DNA of 64,000 bases from Planococcus citri (Eukaryota; Arthropoda; Insecta; Hemiptera; Pseudococcidae): contig NC_088678.1 in the NCBI RefSeq assembly GCF_950023065.1, positions 22,744,580-22,808,579 on the forward strand, in the 5' to 3' direction. The position numbers and the translations under genes are program-made. The notes under the pieces are model-generated. The model saw only the letters and a program-made list of their open reading frames with translations. It was not told the origin of the DNA and did no database searches. Shown piece after piece: positions 24,061 through 37,656 of this stretch (position 1 is its first letter; every line of letters begins with the position of its first letter).

Positions 24061-26399
24061 CAAAAAAAAAAAAAAAAATCAGCGAAAGAGGATGTGAGAA
24101 AATTTGACTTTGCTTACGCTGATCAAATTCATTTATTTTTTTTTAAATTTATGCATTTCAATTTAATTCATTCAACTTGAATTCAATTTCATTGCAGGTG
24201 ATTCAATCGTTTGAAATTCAATTTGAGTTTATTGTGATTGAGTTCATCTTTAGTTCAATTCGATTTCAATTTTTCAATTTTATTTTGAGATCAATTTTAG
24301 GTTGATTTTTGTTTCAACTGAACTCGGTTTAGATTTTGATTTTAAATTCACATTTAAGTTCATTAACTTTGATCCAAATTCAATAATTTTTTTACTCATT
24401 AAAATTACTGCATTGAATCATTATGTTAAAAAAAATATTTTTTCAAATTAATTTAATACCTACCTACTTAAAAATATTGATTTGATGTTCAATTTTAACA
24501 TCAATAATTCAAGTTTTTTTTTCAAATAAATGGTTTTCGAATTTTTTGAAAAAAAAAAAATTCTAACATTTCAAACTTAATTCTGTCATTTGAATTGCAT
24601 ATCGCATATCTTGAAGGCGTTTTATGAAATTTTTGACATAGGTATTTGAATTTGTATTTTTTTTTTTTTTTTTTTTTTGAGATGTCAACCGTACATATTT
24701 CCATGTTTTTCCAGAGATACTTCTTAGTTCTTATCTTGGACTGGTCATTCAGAGCAAATTTTTCATTTCAATTCTTTACAATTATTAACGACCACTACAA
24801 CTTGACAAATAAAGTACATACATACGAAAATAACACACACGAAAGAAAAAATATTCGTCATTAGAAAAAATTGTATTTAAAAAAAATGTGATACAAAAGC
24901 AAAAATAACAGGAAAAAATTATAATAGATAATCTACTAAATTAGTAGTTTTTATCAAGAAGCGAATAGTTTTTTTTTTCAAAAAAAAAAAAAAACGTTAA
25001 TAATAGCGATGTCAAAATTCGTCATTGACGTAATTTTACGAACTTCCATATTGAACTCGTTATTTCTCGAAAAAAAAAATAAAGAAAAAAAAATAGAGAA
25101 AGAAAGAAACCAATGTGGCAGAAAAGAATACATAAGAAGAGGGGAGGAAAACGACACGCTTTATTAACAAAAGTTATACATAAGAAAGTTGATTTTTTTT
25201 TCAATTTTTTTCAAATACGAAATCTAAAAAGAATATCTTAAAAAAAATGACTTACAATAACTCGAAGGGAGAGGAAAAAAACATCAGGTGTTTCGAGATA
25301 TACATTTTATAAGAATTAAAAAATATATATTCTATTTGATTATATAATTTATGTATAAAAGCTAAATGAGAACTTTTTTTCAACCTTTTTTTTTTTTTTG
25401 AGCTACCAAAGCGTACATCGCTTCGTATAGTTTTGCTTATCGTATTGCAGACGTTTGAGTGGTCCCTAACATTTTTTTACTCGTAGCTTTTCCGATTACA
25501 TACGCCGATTCGTAATATACAAGAAAACAATTTCGTAGCGTAAATAATACTCTTATACTTAAGTAGGTATAAACAAGAAGGTAAATATTATCACCGAATT
25601 TTTTTTTTTAAATCGAATTATTCACAATAATAATTGTACTAATACGATAATATATCATTTGCGATAAAATATATAAAAGTTAATTTAAAAAATCCCTATA
25701 GATGAAAATTAAAATTCCAAAAGGATGATTCGAAAATTTGATATCGAGATTGAAAAATCAATGAGGGAGCTATGTGCTATAAATATGTCGATAAACGTCC
25801 TACAGATGCAATCTTATTACTAACAAAAGCGAATTGAAGTTTTTTTTAGGTACTCGTTGATGAACGACCGAACTAAAAGAGAAACTAATGCGATTCAATA
25901 AAGCTAAGGCGATTAAATAAAAGCCTTTAAAAATATAGGTAGTTAAAATTAGTCACAACAGATTATTCAAGTCGGGAGCAGGTTAAGGTAACAAGAATTA
26001 ATGAGGTTCCCCTTTTTTTTTTTTTTACCTAAATACTTTTTCTTCTTGATTTTTTTTGACTAGTCGCGAAAAACGAATCTAGAAACGCCTGGTTTCTATG
26101 CGCTTTCTATACATACAATGTGTATAAAATTACATCGCTATGTATGGCGTTCATCGTTTTACGTTCTACCTCACAGCCATAATTTGATGAAAATTTGATT
26201 TTTTCTCCAAAAAAAAGGGAGGGGGTCTACGAAAGAGCTGTGCGTTTTTAATCGAGTCACGTTAATGGATCACAGTGAAATTGGTAGGCTTACTTGAAGA
26301 AATCAGTACCTATCAAAAAAACGCCGAGTAGATTATTTTTTCTTCTAGTCAACAGTCACGACGTCACGTATTCTCAAAATCCGACATTTTTAACATAAT
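24061..26399. other. Low-complexity AT-rich DNA, no gene
   Basis: 24.1-24.4 kb is a degenerate ATTCAATTTGA-type repeat. Beyond that lie long A and T runs and short open frames. The 25.0-26.2 kb stretch looks like single-copy intron or UTR sequence, but no splice or coding signal is convincing. Confidence 0.4.
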
Positions 26400-28930
26400 T
26401 GGTTTCATAATTACGTGAAACTGGTTCCAACTGATTTTATATTGAGATTAATGTTCAATTAGTAACATATGATTCGAAAACAAATTTCAAAACGGACTTA
26501 ACCTTGAAATAATGAAATTTGAACCGGTTTTGACTCTTGAACAACTGGTTTCAACCGGTTTTGGTAATAATTCTAAATGCATAAATAAAAAGTTCTATAG
26601 TTTTTTCAACTGCAGTAGGTTCAAAACAGTGGTTTGAGCTCATTTGGAATCACTAGTTGAGGAGCAGATTTTCTTGAAACCGGTTTCATTTATTGAAAAA
26701 ACTTTTCAAAGCAGGTTTACCGTAATGATTCATTTTCAACTATTCATCAGCAACTGGTCCTCAAAATTTGATACATCAACACGTGTTACAATAGGTTTCA
26801 TTATACTTGCAGAACCAGTAAACCGGTTCTGGTTGATTTCATCACGGAAAAAATTTGGACATAGGGTTAAGAATGCATCAAAAATTGAATTGAACCGTGA
26901 AATAGAGAAAATGGAACTAGTTTTGATTCGTGAACCAAACCGGTTTCAACTGGTTTTGATTCGTTTTCAATCTTGTAAACAATGTTTGAGGTTAATTTCA
27001 ACTAGAGAGTATTCATACCAGTTCTATAAGTTGGTTTGGAAGCCCTAATTGGGAAGCATTTAATTTGAAACCGGCTCCAATCCCTGAAAAACTTCATTAT
27101 AACCAGTTTCCCGAGAATTTCATTTTCTAAAAAATCAACAGCAATTTTGTTTTTGAAATTTGATATTTTCAGTGTAAGTAATCAATTTCAACAAACAGAT
27201 AGAATCAGTTTCATAACGAATGAAACCGGTTCTAATTGATTTAATTATGGAATGAATTTACACATAGGGGTCAAAATGAATCCAAAATGGAATTAAAACA
27301 TGAAATAACCAAAAACATGACTGGTTATTAAAATCAATACAGATTTGAAGTAGTCAATAGAATCCGGGTTTGTCACAGAAATGTCTAATAACTGGTTTCA
27401 TTGATCAAAAACTCTTATCTGAACCGGTTTTCATCACCACAAATTTGATCTTTGGAAACAATCACAACCAATCAAATAACAGAACTAAATGGTCATAAAG
27501 GAATGACCATCACTTCAACCGACTCAAAAGTGATTTGCTCACAATTCAAACCGGTTTCGCCATCCAAAGGAAACCACACAAAAAAAAGAAAAATTGTTAT
27601 TCAATTTAAGAGGACAGTTATTTATGTAGAATAAACTTACCGCGGGTGAAATTTCATTTCATATATGCTCTGAAAATATAAATAACGATTGATTATTTAA
27701 ATTATATGAACCGGTTGTAGCTAATGAAGATTGAGCCTTAGAACTTCATTTACTCAAAGATGATTTCCTACTACATACATGAACGATAAAAAAAATTAGT
27801 TTTCAGCGCATAAGAACCCAGTTAAAAGTGGAAACTGGTTCAAACTGGAAACAGGTTCAAACTGTAAACCAGTTTGAGAAAAGCCTAAAATTATACAGAA
27901 GTTTATTTTTGAATTTTGTTAACAAAGTCATAGGTTTTTAGCGCATTGAAAACCAGTTGCTATATTTAGTGAGCCTAAAAACCGGTTCAAACTATACAAC
28001 CTGGTTTGATGAAAGCCTAAAATTATCAAGAAGTTGATTTTCCAATTTTGTAAACCTGATAATCAGTTCTTAGTGCATTTCAAACTAGTTACTGCCAGTA
28101 TTTGGTGAGCCAGAAAACCGGTTTAAACTGGTAAACCAGTTTGAAAAAAGCCTAAAATGGTCTCAAAATTTCATTTTCAATTTTGCAAACCTGATAATCT
28201 TAAACCGTTTTTAATGAGTTGAAAGTTGAAACCCAGTTAAGTACCACTAGTGTTTGACGAACCAAGAAAACCCGTCAATTCAAGAAACCGGTTTTAGGAA
28301 AACTTCCATTGATCAAAAAAGTTTATTTTTTAATTTTTTAAATTGAATAATCATTCCATTGTGTATTGGAAACCAGTCACTACCAGTATCAAGAGAGCTT
28401 AAAAACCGGTTCAAAATGAAAACCACCCAATGGGAAGCTTAAAATAACCCTAAAGTCAATTTTCCAAAAGAGGTAACCAGTTCTTAGTATATTGGAAATT
28501 TATTAGTTGTGACAAATAAAATTAGTCAAATCTGAAAACCAGTTCAAACCCATTGACTGAACTCACTATTTGAATTCACTCCCTTCAACAATTTCTAAAA
28601 ATATATTCCAATTATTCCAGACCAATAATGATTCGAATCATTCGGTAACGTTTGCAAAACCAGTCTCCGAACCGGTTCATTCATTTCCACAAACCGGTTT
28701 CAAAATTCAACTAAACCGTTTAAAAACAACTATTTTTTTTACATCACAACGATATTCATGCCCCTTTATGCTCTCCACCCATTTCGTTATATACTGGGAA
28801 CCTCAAAACTGAAAACGAAAAATTGGTTACTAAAATGGGAATTATTCGCTAAAGAATACGGATGCCATCGAGCATCGCCGACACTACCATTCTACTCTTA
28901 ACTGAAGCGAATAATAAACCGGTTATAAAT
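26400..28930. repeat. Tract dense in the palindrome AACCGGTT and its CpG-decay forms
   Basis: ACCGGTT occurs exactly at least 16 times, for example near 26522, 26554, 26678, 26822, 26939, 27231, 27422, 27550, 27710, 27980, 28116, 28286, 28405, 28672, 28694 and 28918. Many more AACCAGTT and AACTGGTT words are interspersed; these are the forms expected when the central CpG decays to TpG or CpA. Spacing is irregular, and flanking words such as GAAAACC and TTTCAACTGG recur. The tract has no recognised coding sequence. Confidence 0.75.
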
Positions 28931-31219
28931 CCAAGTAATAACCAATATAAGTAAAGATATGTATTACAAGTGGTAACAATAGTATTACAAAATAATAATA
29001 CAAGTGCCGATAAAAGTAAACACTAACGAGCTTAAGAACACTTTTTTAAAATTTTTTTCCTCGAGAACAAGGGAGAGAGAGAGAGGGTAAAACCAAAATT
29101 AAACAAAAAAAAATCGTCGAAGCTAATTCGAGTGAATAAAAGAAGGGAGAAAAGAAGAGAAAAAATAGAAAATAATACGCGATAAATAAGACAGTAAGAG
29201 AGAGAGAGAGAGAGAGAAAAAGAACAAAATCAAGTTACAAAAATGAAAAACTGAAGATTCTGTAAAAAGATAAAAGTAAATATATTTATAATATGTATAT
29301 ATGTATAGGTATGTACACAACGTAAAGATGATAGAAATTTACAAAACAAAATTACAATAAATTAACAAAGAAAGTTTTTAAAGAAGAAAAAACAAGAAAA
29401 TTTTCAAATGTGATAAAAAAAATTCAACTACCTTAATAAATACGTAAAATTTTCTACATTTCGTTTAAAACATGGTCTCTTTTTTATTTCAAATTCAACC
29501 AATCGACTGCCCGAATTCTAATTTTTTTTTTGTATTTTTTCCTCTCTTTTAGAAGGTATTATACGAGACTACGCGAGAAAAAAAATCACTAAAATTTTCT
29601 CCATTATATTGTAAAAATTTCTTTAAAATAAATAAGCCATACACGATAAATCGAAGAGAAAAAAAAACAAGAAAAATAATAAGACTAGGACGAAAAAATA
29701 AGTTTAAAAAAAAATTTCGGAAAATATCGCATTTTTAGTACCCCTTTCCTATCGAATGCAACCGTAACCTGAAAACATTTCAGTTTCCTGTGCTTTAAAC
29801 CCCGCACCCTTTTTTCGTCAACCCTTTGCCCTTTATAAATACGAGAGTTTTCCACACCGATCTCCTCCTCGTCGACTGTATTATTTATTATTCGATGGTA
29901 CATACGAGTAGGTACAGGTGCTGCTGCGTTCGCATGTACACGTTGGGTACATATACGTACGTGTTTACAAATGGTATTTTATTTGTTATCTTATAAAATT
30001 CTCAACTCGATTAAACAGCCAACAAGGCGAATTTCCAGTCAACGAGAGATATTCGTACCAACGTATGAGAAAATTTTCTTACTCGATTTGATTATTATCG
30101 ACAACGATGTTGTCGACACTTTCCAAAAGCGTATGTAATTGTCTACGTATATTCGACGAGGCGTCCTCGTCGTCCTTCCAAAACCGATACCAAATTACCC
30201 AATACTCGATTTACCTTTTCCATTAGATTTCGCCCCACTTCTACGGATACACCTGCGTTGCTCTTTATTATGTGGTTTACTCGTATTCCATTTATTTTAT
30301 ACTCTACGAAGCGACTCTGCGAATACGAAATACCAGAGTTAGAGATTGTCTTAACGCATCCGAGCAACCTTTCAACAGTGATCAAACTACACGAGCGTAA
30401 AAATTCCCTCCCTTGAGCGGTAAATCTGGAAAATTTCAAAAATTAAAGTGTTTTTTTGCGGGTCATTAACGCACTCCACCGACGACGACGTCAACGTGAC
30501 CTACGAGTAACGAGCTGAAACCTTTTACATTGTATACAAGGTGTCCTGAGATTAGATATGCAACATGAACATGAACTGTAGAATTTCTGAAAAACGACTA
30601 GAACATCAGGGTGCAGTCGAATTTTCAAGTAATCCCCCCCTCCCCCTCCCTCATGAGGAAAAATCCACTGTTGTACAAATTATTCAAAAGTAACCTAGTG
30701 ACTCATCGAAATGGGTTAAAATTTCGAGAGAAATTCGAATATTTCGGTGAAAAAGATTTTTGAGCATTTTTGAAAAATTTTGAGTCTGAAATTGGGTTAT
30801 AATTTTGGGAATTTTTCAAACGACCAATCAAAATTGGAGAAAAATTTTGGAAAAAAATCAACAATTACTATCAAACATTTTTTAGAGTACTTTCGAAGAA
30901 ATTTTAGCCTATCGTGATGCATGAAGAAAAATTCAAAATCTAATTAAAATACATTCACATCTCTCGAGAATTTCAAAAGTCAAAAGCTTTATAAGAAAAA
31001 CTCCAATTCATTTCCAATTTGAAAAGCTCGTACCTATAGTCCTCAGTTTTCTATTTTTTTTTTTTTTGTTTTTTTTTACAAACCATTTTTTAAATTTGTC
31101 TCTAATTTATTTATTTTTCTTTATACTACTTACAAAAATATTTAATTAATTTTTAATATGATTCCAAAGCATTTTAAATCAATTTTTGTTAGTTTTTTTT
31201 AAAATTCTAGCCCAATTTG
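28931..31219. other. Intergenic DNA, purine-rich then CpG-richer
   Basis: 29.0-29.4 kb is purine-rich with a GA microsatellite near 29200. 29.7-30.5 kb has more CpG and looks single-copy. A short minus-strand frame ends at a stop near 30090 (see findings). 30.7-31.2 kb holds decayed pieces of the following satellite. Confidence 0.4.
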
Positions 31220-33430
31220 ATATGTAGGAAGACACTTTTTTCAAAAATCATTATGTACTCAAATTTTGAGCTCGAAATTCTTCAAATATTCTCAAAAAAA
31301 CATTTCAGTCAAAATATTTAAATTTTTTGAAAAATTGATTTTGGACTCAAAATTTTTTAAAAATTCTCAAAAAAACATTTTCTCGAATATCTTGTAAAAT
31401 TGGAACATATTTTGATTGACCGAAAGGCAGTTTTTTAAAAATCTCCAAAATTGTGGCAAGGGCTTGGGCTTAAAATTCTTCAAAAGTGTTCAAAAAAAGT
31501 TTTGGTATGAATTTTTGATTTTCTGTCAACATTTTGACCCATTTTGACAAGTTGTGTGACACTTCGAAAATAATTACCCGATTTTGAACCCACATTTTTT
31601 CAAAAATGTTCATAAAACATTATCGTCAAAGTATTCGAACTTCTTACGAAATTGAAACCTATTTTGATTGGTCTCATGACACTTTTTCAAAAATATCAAA
31701 ATTTATGACCAAAAATTTAGGCTTGAAATTCTTCAAAAGTTTTCAAAAAAAAGTTTTGATATGAATTTTTGATTCTATGTCGAAATTTCGACCCATTTTG
31801 ATGAGTTGCGTGACACTTTTCCAATAATCCCAAAAATTATGACCCAATTTTGAACTGAAAATTTTTCAAAAATACTCAAAAAAACGTTACCGTCAAAGTA
31901 TTTGAACCTCTTGCGAAATTGAAACCCATTTTGATTGGTCTCATGAGACTTTTTCAAAAATCTCAAAAATCATGACCACAAATTTGAGCTCAAAATTCTT
32001 CAAAAAAGTCCAAAAAAAGTTTTGGTATGAATTTTTAATTTTCTGTCAACATTTTGACCCATTTTGACAAGTTGTGTGACAATTCAAAAATTATTATAAA
32101 CCGATTTTTAACCCAAAATTTTTCAAAAATTTTCAAAAAACATTATCGTCACAGGATTTGAACTTCTTGCGAAATTGAAACCTATTTTGATTGGTCTCAT
32201 GACACTTTTTCAAAAATATCAAAATTCCTGACCAAAAATTGGAGCTTAAAATTCTTCAAAAGTTTTCAAAAAAAGTTTTTGATATGCATTTTTGATTTTC
32301 TGCCGAAATTTTGACTCATTTTGGTAAGTTGCGTGACACTTTTCCAACAACCCTAAAAATTATGACCCAATTTTGAACTTGAAATTTTTCAAAAATACTC
32401 AAAAAACATCACCGTCAAAGTATTCGAACCTCTTACGAAATTGGAACCCATTTTGATTGGTCCACTTTTTCAAGAATCTCAAAAATCATGACCAAAAATT
32501 TGAGCTTAAAATTCTTTATAAGTGTTCGGAAAAAGTTTTAATAAGAATTTTTGATTTTCTGTCAAAATTTTGACCCATTTTGATAGGTTGCATGACACTG
32601 TTTCAGAAATCCCAAAAATCGTGACCCAATTTTGGACTCAAAATTTTTCAAAAATTCTCAAAAAAACATTTTTTGGTCTCTTGTAAAATTGGAACATATT
32701 TTGATTGATCTCGTGACACTTTTTCAAGAATCTCGTCAAAAATTATGACCAAATTTTGAGCATAAGATTCTTCAAAAGTGTTCAAAAAAGTTTTGATAAG
32801 AATTTTTTATTTGCTGTAGAAATTTTGACTCATTTTGATAGGTTGCATAAAACTTTTTCAAAAATCACGACCCTAATTTGGACTCAAAATTCTTCAAAAA
32901 TGCCCAAAAACCGTTTTTTTGGATCTCTTGTAAAATTGGTACACATTATGATTGATCTCCTGACACTTTTTCACGAATCTCGTCAACAATCATTACCAAA
33001 TATTGAGCATAAGATTTTTCAAAAGTGTTCAAAAAAAGTTTTGATGAGAATTTTTTCTTTGCTGTAGAAATTTTGACTCATTTTAATAGGTTGCATGGCA
33101 CTTTTTCAAAAATCCCAAAAATCACGACCCTGATTTGCACTCAAAATTCTTCAAAAACATTTTTTGTGGATCTCTTGTAAAATTGGTACACATATTGATT
33201 GGTTGCATGACACTTTTTCAAGAATCTCATCAAAAATTATGACCAAATTTTGAGCATAAGATTCTTTTAAAGTGTTCAAAAAAAGTTTTGATGAAATTTT
33301 TCATTTGCTTTAGGAATTTTAACTCATTTTGATAGATTCCATGACACGTTTTCAAAAACCCCAAAAATCATAACCCAGTTTTGGACTCAGAATTTTTTTG
33401 AAAAATGCTCATTTCATCAAATTATTTGAG
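31220..33430 (+). repeat. Dimeric ~256-bp satellite array
   Basis: The anchor GACCCATTTTGA (or GACTCATTTTGA) recurs at 31536, 31790, 32056, 32313, 32572, 32827 and 33075, with AACTCATTTTGA at 33321. The spacing is 246-266 bp. Each period contains two related halves of about 128 bp: one with GTTGCGTGACACTTTT, the other with TTGGTCTCATGACACTTT, both followed by CAAAATTCTTCAAAA. The array is therefore a dimer of an older monomer. It is degenerate, with no open frames of note. Confidence 0.85.
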
Positions 33431-36400
33431 TGTTCTCCGAAATTTTAAATCAAATTTTTTCGAGCCCGAGCCATTTTTAAAATAATTTTTATTCGTGAGG
33501 GGGGGGGGATTTCAAAATATACCCAACAAAAAGTGAATTTTGTGGGCAGCAAAAATTTCAGCCAAATTCGGTTTTCAAAGCAGTTTTGTCAATGGGACTG
33601 TAGTCTAGTCAGAGAGTTTTCAGAGTTTTGTGATCACCTTGTTTTGCATTAGCATCACATTGCATCAAAATGGGAAGATTGAAGGTCTTAATTCGAGCAA
33701 AGAAAATATGCAGCAATTTGAAGCACATCAAGGTTCTCAAGATTGTTTTTCTGGAATTTAAAGGAGTAGGTAATACTTCAAATACATATACATAATTTGG
33801 TAAAAAAAAAAAGGAGGACAAAATTTTCACGAATGATATATTATGTTGATCTCGATTAGAACTTGATTACAGATCATGAGTAAATTTTGCCCACCTTGTA
33901 TGCTAATTGAGCAACCAGCTTTTTAAAAAAAACCACAAACTAATGAAAACATTTAAAAAAGGAGAAAAAAAATCAAATGAATTTCACCATCGCAAATTCG
34001 AGATTAGGCAAATGCATCCCAAAGACGTAGAATAAGTTCGCTAATTCCCAACAAAAGGGGATTATCGAATACAAAGCATCCACTCAGACACCCTGTATAC
34101 CAGTCTGCTTACAAAGTAACCTCGATATTTCGGTCATTCGAAGGTTCGGGGAACGGAACAGCAGTGAAATTCTCACTTATATACATAATCAACAAGTCAG
34201 CGAAGAAGGATTTGTAGCCTCCAACGGCGCATCAGACCAGGGGTTTTCTCATTAAAAAAAATTTTGCGTAGCAACCACAACCACGATAAGATCAAAATTG
34301 GAAGGAAAAATCGCGACCGCGTTGCGCATTGTACATAACGGGGGATTAAAACTCGGCCACGTACTGCATTAAGATCTTATACCCTGCCTTTCTTCCAGTA
34401 TAGCATTCTCTTTTTAAAAACAACTATGAACTAAGCAGCGCAGCCATCTCTCCTCCCGTTGACGAACGTGAACGTGGTTCGGTATATCGAATTATGACGC
34501 CGAAATGGGCGCGGTACAGGGGGGTGGCAATAGCCCTCTTAACAAAAATAAACTCGAAAAGTTTTTCTTATTTGGATGACAGACCAATTGGTTTTTCTTC
34601 GTGTGCAAAACTTATCGGCTGTTCGATGTCGTACCCTTCTGTACCCCTTCGGATTTTCGTGCCCCTAGTTTCTCTCAGCAGCCTGGCTGTAAGTAATTTT
34701 TCAAAACATTTTCTCAACATCATTTCTCTTTACAGAGTTTTCGCGCCTTCGTCGTCGTTTCTTTTCCAGCTCTAACTCTCGTTTTCACTTCCTCTTCCAT
34801 TATAACGGGCAACTTGTCCCTGCATATTCTGACCATCGAATTGTCCTACCAACGTTATTTTTACGTACGTATAAATACATACGAGTATATCCGCAGCGTA
34901 TCTACACAGGAAAAACATCTCGACTAAATTCATTACTTAGCGTACGTCTTTATCTTTCTACAATATCACTATCTCGATGGAACGTGTTTTGTGTTGCATG
35001 CTCTCTCATAAACTCATCGCCATTTCGCGAAAAATTTTCCCAATGTTGTCGCTTTGCGACTACCCCGAATACGAATTTTCTTATTATACTCGCCATTTAG
35101 AGACCAACGAATATCGAATCAATGAGCGTAGGAGACGACCAGCGGTGTAAAAAAGAATAAAATTTATATCTTCAATTCCACACACACACTCACACTCACA
35201 CACAGAGCGTCGCAACTTATCGTATATTTTTAAATGATAACAGATCGTTGTCGGAATACTAAAGGGTCCAATAATACCGCTTGTTTAGCCAGCCACCGAG
35301 CGATGAGAAATCCCTCCGCCGGAACTATTGTCTCTTTTTTTAAATGTCTGATCCTTTAAATCCTTTATACGCTTCAAATCCACGTACTTTTCCCCCTCCC
35401 TCTAAAGACAGAAAGGCGACCAGGACGCAGAAGTGTACGTACGTACGTGCAGCGACAATTTCCAGATAAAAACTCGAACGATGAATTTTTTTGCCAAGTG
35501 AAAAGTATATAAACCAAAGGCTTGAATTTTATTGTACAATTCGATTTTTCTTTCAATTATTTTTCATTATTTTATTTTATTTTTTCCTTTTTTTTTTTTG
35601 TTTTTCGATAAAAGTTTTTCGCAGAATAATCTGCGACTCATCTATCATTGTGTATTTCACTTTTCTTTTATTTTAGTTTTGATACGTCAGTGACAGTAAG
35701 AAAGTTTAAAGTTTGACTGGTATTTTACCCGGCTCCATCCTGTTCCCATTCTTCTTCTGTACGCACTTACGCCCTTTTTCCTAATCGCATCGAGCTCGGT
35801 ATTATTTATTTGAAAATAGAAACTACTGAAGATGTATATAGAGGAGACAAAATTAGTACAGAAAAAAGCGCAGGAAAAGTTTCTCTGGGAATTTAAATAT
35901 TTTAGAAAAAGATCCGCCGTTCAATTGTTTTTTTTCCCTTTTTGTTTTTTTTTCTTTCGTTTTGTAAGTTGAAGCCATTAGGATAATCATTTTTATTGCC
36001 TTTTGCGTTTATAGCGTTATTCTTGGGGAGAAAATATTCGAGTTTCGATGAACGTAAAATTACGAGAGATTTTGAAGGTATTGGCAACACTGATAATTAA
36101 CAGAATCGTCCGTAGTGAGGCTCAATATGAGTCGATATTTCTTTTTAAAATGAATTTTTTGGAATAACTTCACCGCAGGTTCAAAATGGTGGAGGTTTTT
36201 AGATGAGATTATTCAATTTTTGAATTGAAAAAATATATCTTTTTTATCTGTAGCCAACAAAACTTCATAATAAGTACAAGAAAATTGCCACCAGAAGTAA
36301 TGAAGGTTTTGGTGTCGAAAGAATCAGCTTTGGTTTTGGTTTCAGTTTCAGTTTCGATTTAGATTTTTCGTCTTCCATCAAGTTTTTCAATTTTTTTGGT

Positions 36401-36600
36401 TTTCACCTTTTCGGAATTTTTGAAATATATCAATAATTATTTGAGCCGTTTTTTTTTATTACTGCTTTGGTTTCGGTTACAGGTTTGAAGAAAATTTCAG
36501 TTTTGGTTTTGTTATTTGATACGATTTTTTAAATAAATCAATTTTTCTTTTGAACATGATAATTATGAGCAATTTTTACCAGTTTTGGTGGACTTCGGTA
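33431..36600. other. Mostly single-copy-looking intergenic DNA
   Basis: 33.9-35.4 kb is CpG-richer with a CA-type microsatellite near 35180-35206 and a fragment of the ACACCCTGTAT terminus near 34088. Several open frames under 100 codons exist without family resemblance. 36.3-36.6 kb is T-rich with GGTTTTGG units. No gene can be supported. Confidence 0.4.
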
Positions 36601-36988
36601 GAGGGTATGCTGGTCCGCCATCTTCTTGCCAAAAAGTGAATTTTTCATAACTCAGAAACTAGGTACGACATTTACAAAAATATTACAAGAGTCCTTTTTG
36701 GTAAAAAAATAGAAAAATATGACGAATTTTGCAAAAATCTTGAAATTTTATGCAGTAGAACTTCAGAAATCCAAAAAAATCAGAACACAAAAAATTTCCA
36801 TACTTTTGTTTTATTTTTTCAAAATCTTAGGTTCTGCTGCATAAGATCTCAAGATTTTCGCAAAATTGATCGTATTTTCTCATTTTTCACAAAAAAGGAC
36901 TCCAGTGAAATTTTTGTAAATGTCATTGTTTTCGAGTTACAAAAAAACTGCTTTTGCAAGAAAATGGTGGAAAAGCATACTCCCCTAG
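36601..36988. mobile_element. Imperfect inverted-repeat element, ~390 bp
   Basis: The left arm (GAGGGTATGCTGGTCCGCCA, then ACATTTACAAAAAT and GAGTCCTTTTT) pairs with the right arm (AAAAAGGACTCC, ATTTTTGTAAATGTC, then AAAAGCATACTCCCC). The centre is AT-rich. TA precedes the left end, and CTAG follows on the right. It is probably an old MITE. Confidence 0.6.
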
Positions 36989-37040
36989 TTTTGGAATTGA
37001 GATTTATTCTCTCAAAATTTACTATAAACTCCAATAATTT

Positions 37041-37650
37041 GTGCGGAAATTACCAATAAATTACAAAAAATTACCAGTAACTCACCGAAAATTACTGGGA
37101 ATTTATGGAATACAATGGGTAATTGGCGGGAATTTGACAGTAATTGTGGTAACTGGCTGGAAAACTAAAAAAGCAATTTTCTGGAAATTACTAGTAATTT
37201 ACGGGAAAATTACCAGTAATTTACGGTAAAATTACCAGTAATTTACGGTAAAATTACCAGTAATTTACGGTAAAATTACCAGTAATTTACGGGAAAATTA
37301 CCAGTAATTCACGGGAAAATTATCAGTAATTTACAGTAAAATTACCAGTAATTTACGGGAAAATTACCAGTAATTCACGGGAAAATTATCAGTAATTTAC
37401 AGTAAAATTACCAGTAAGTAATTTACGGGAAAATTACCAGTAATTTACAGGAAAATTATCAGTAATTTACAGTTGAATGACCAGTAATTTACAGGGACAG
37501 TTACCAGTAATTTACAAAAAAATGACCAGTAATTTATAGGGAAAATTACCAAAAATTTATGGGAAAATGACCAGTAATTTATAGGGAAAATGACCAAAAG
37601 TTAATGGGAAAATTACCAATGATTTACAGGAAAATTACCAGTAAGAGAAA
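37041..37650 (+). repeat. AATTACCAGTAATTTACGG short-period array, left part
   Basis: Units of about 22-24 bp (AAAATTACCAGTAATTTACG and variants) run almost without interruption. The array resumes at 39000-39360, so it was a single array before two MITEs (37657-38484 and 38492-38993) inserted. Confidence 0.9.
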
Positions 37651-37656
37651 TTACTA

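Noticed and set aside
26644..27048. 134-codon plus-strand frame
   Set aside because: It lies wholly in the AACCGGTT tract, with no domain or splice context; composition explains it.
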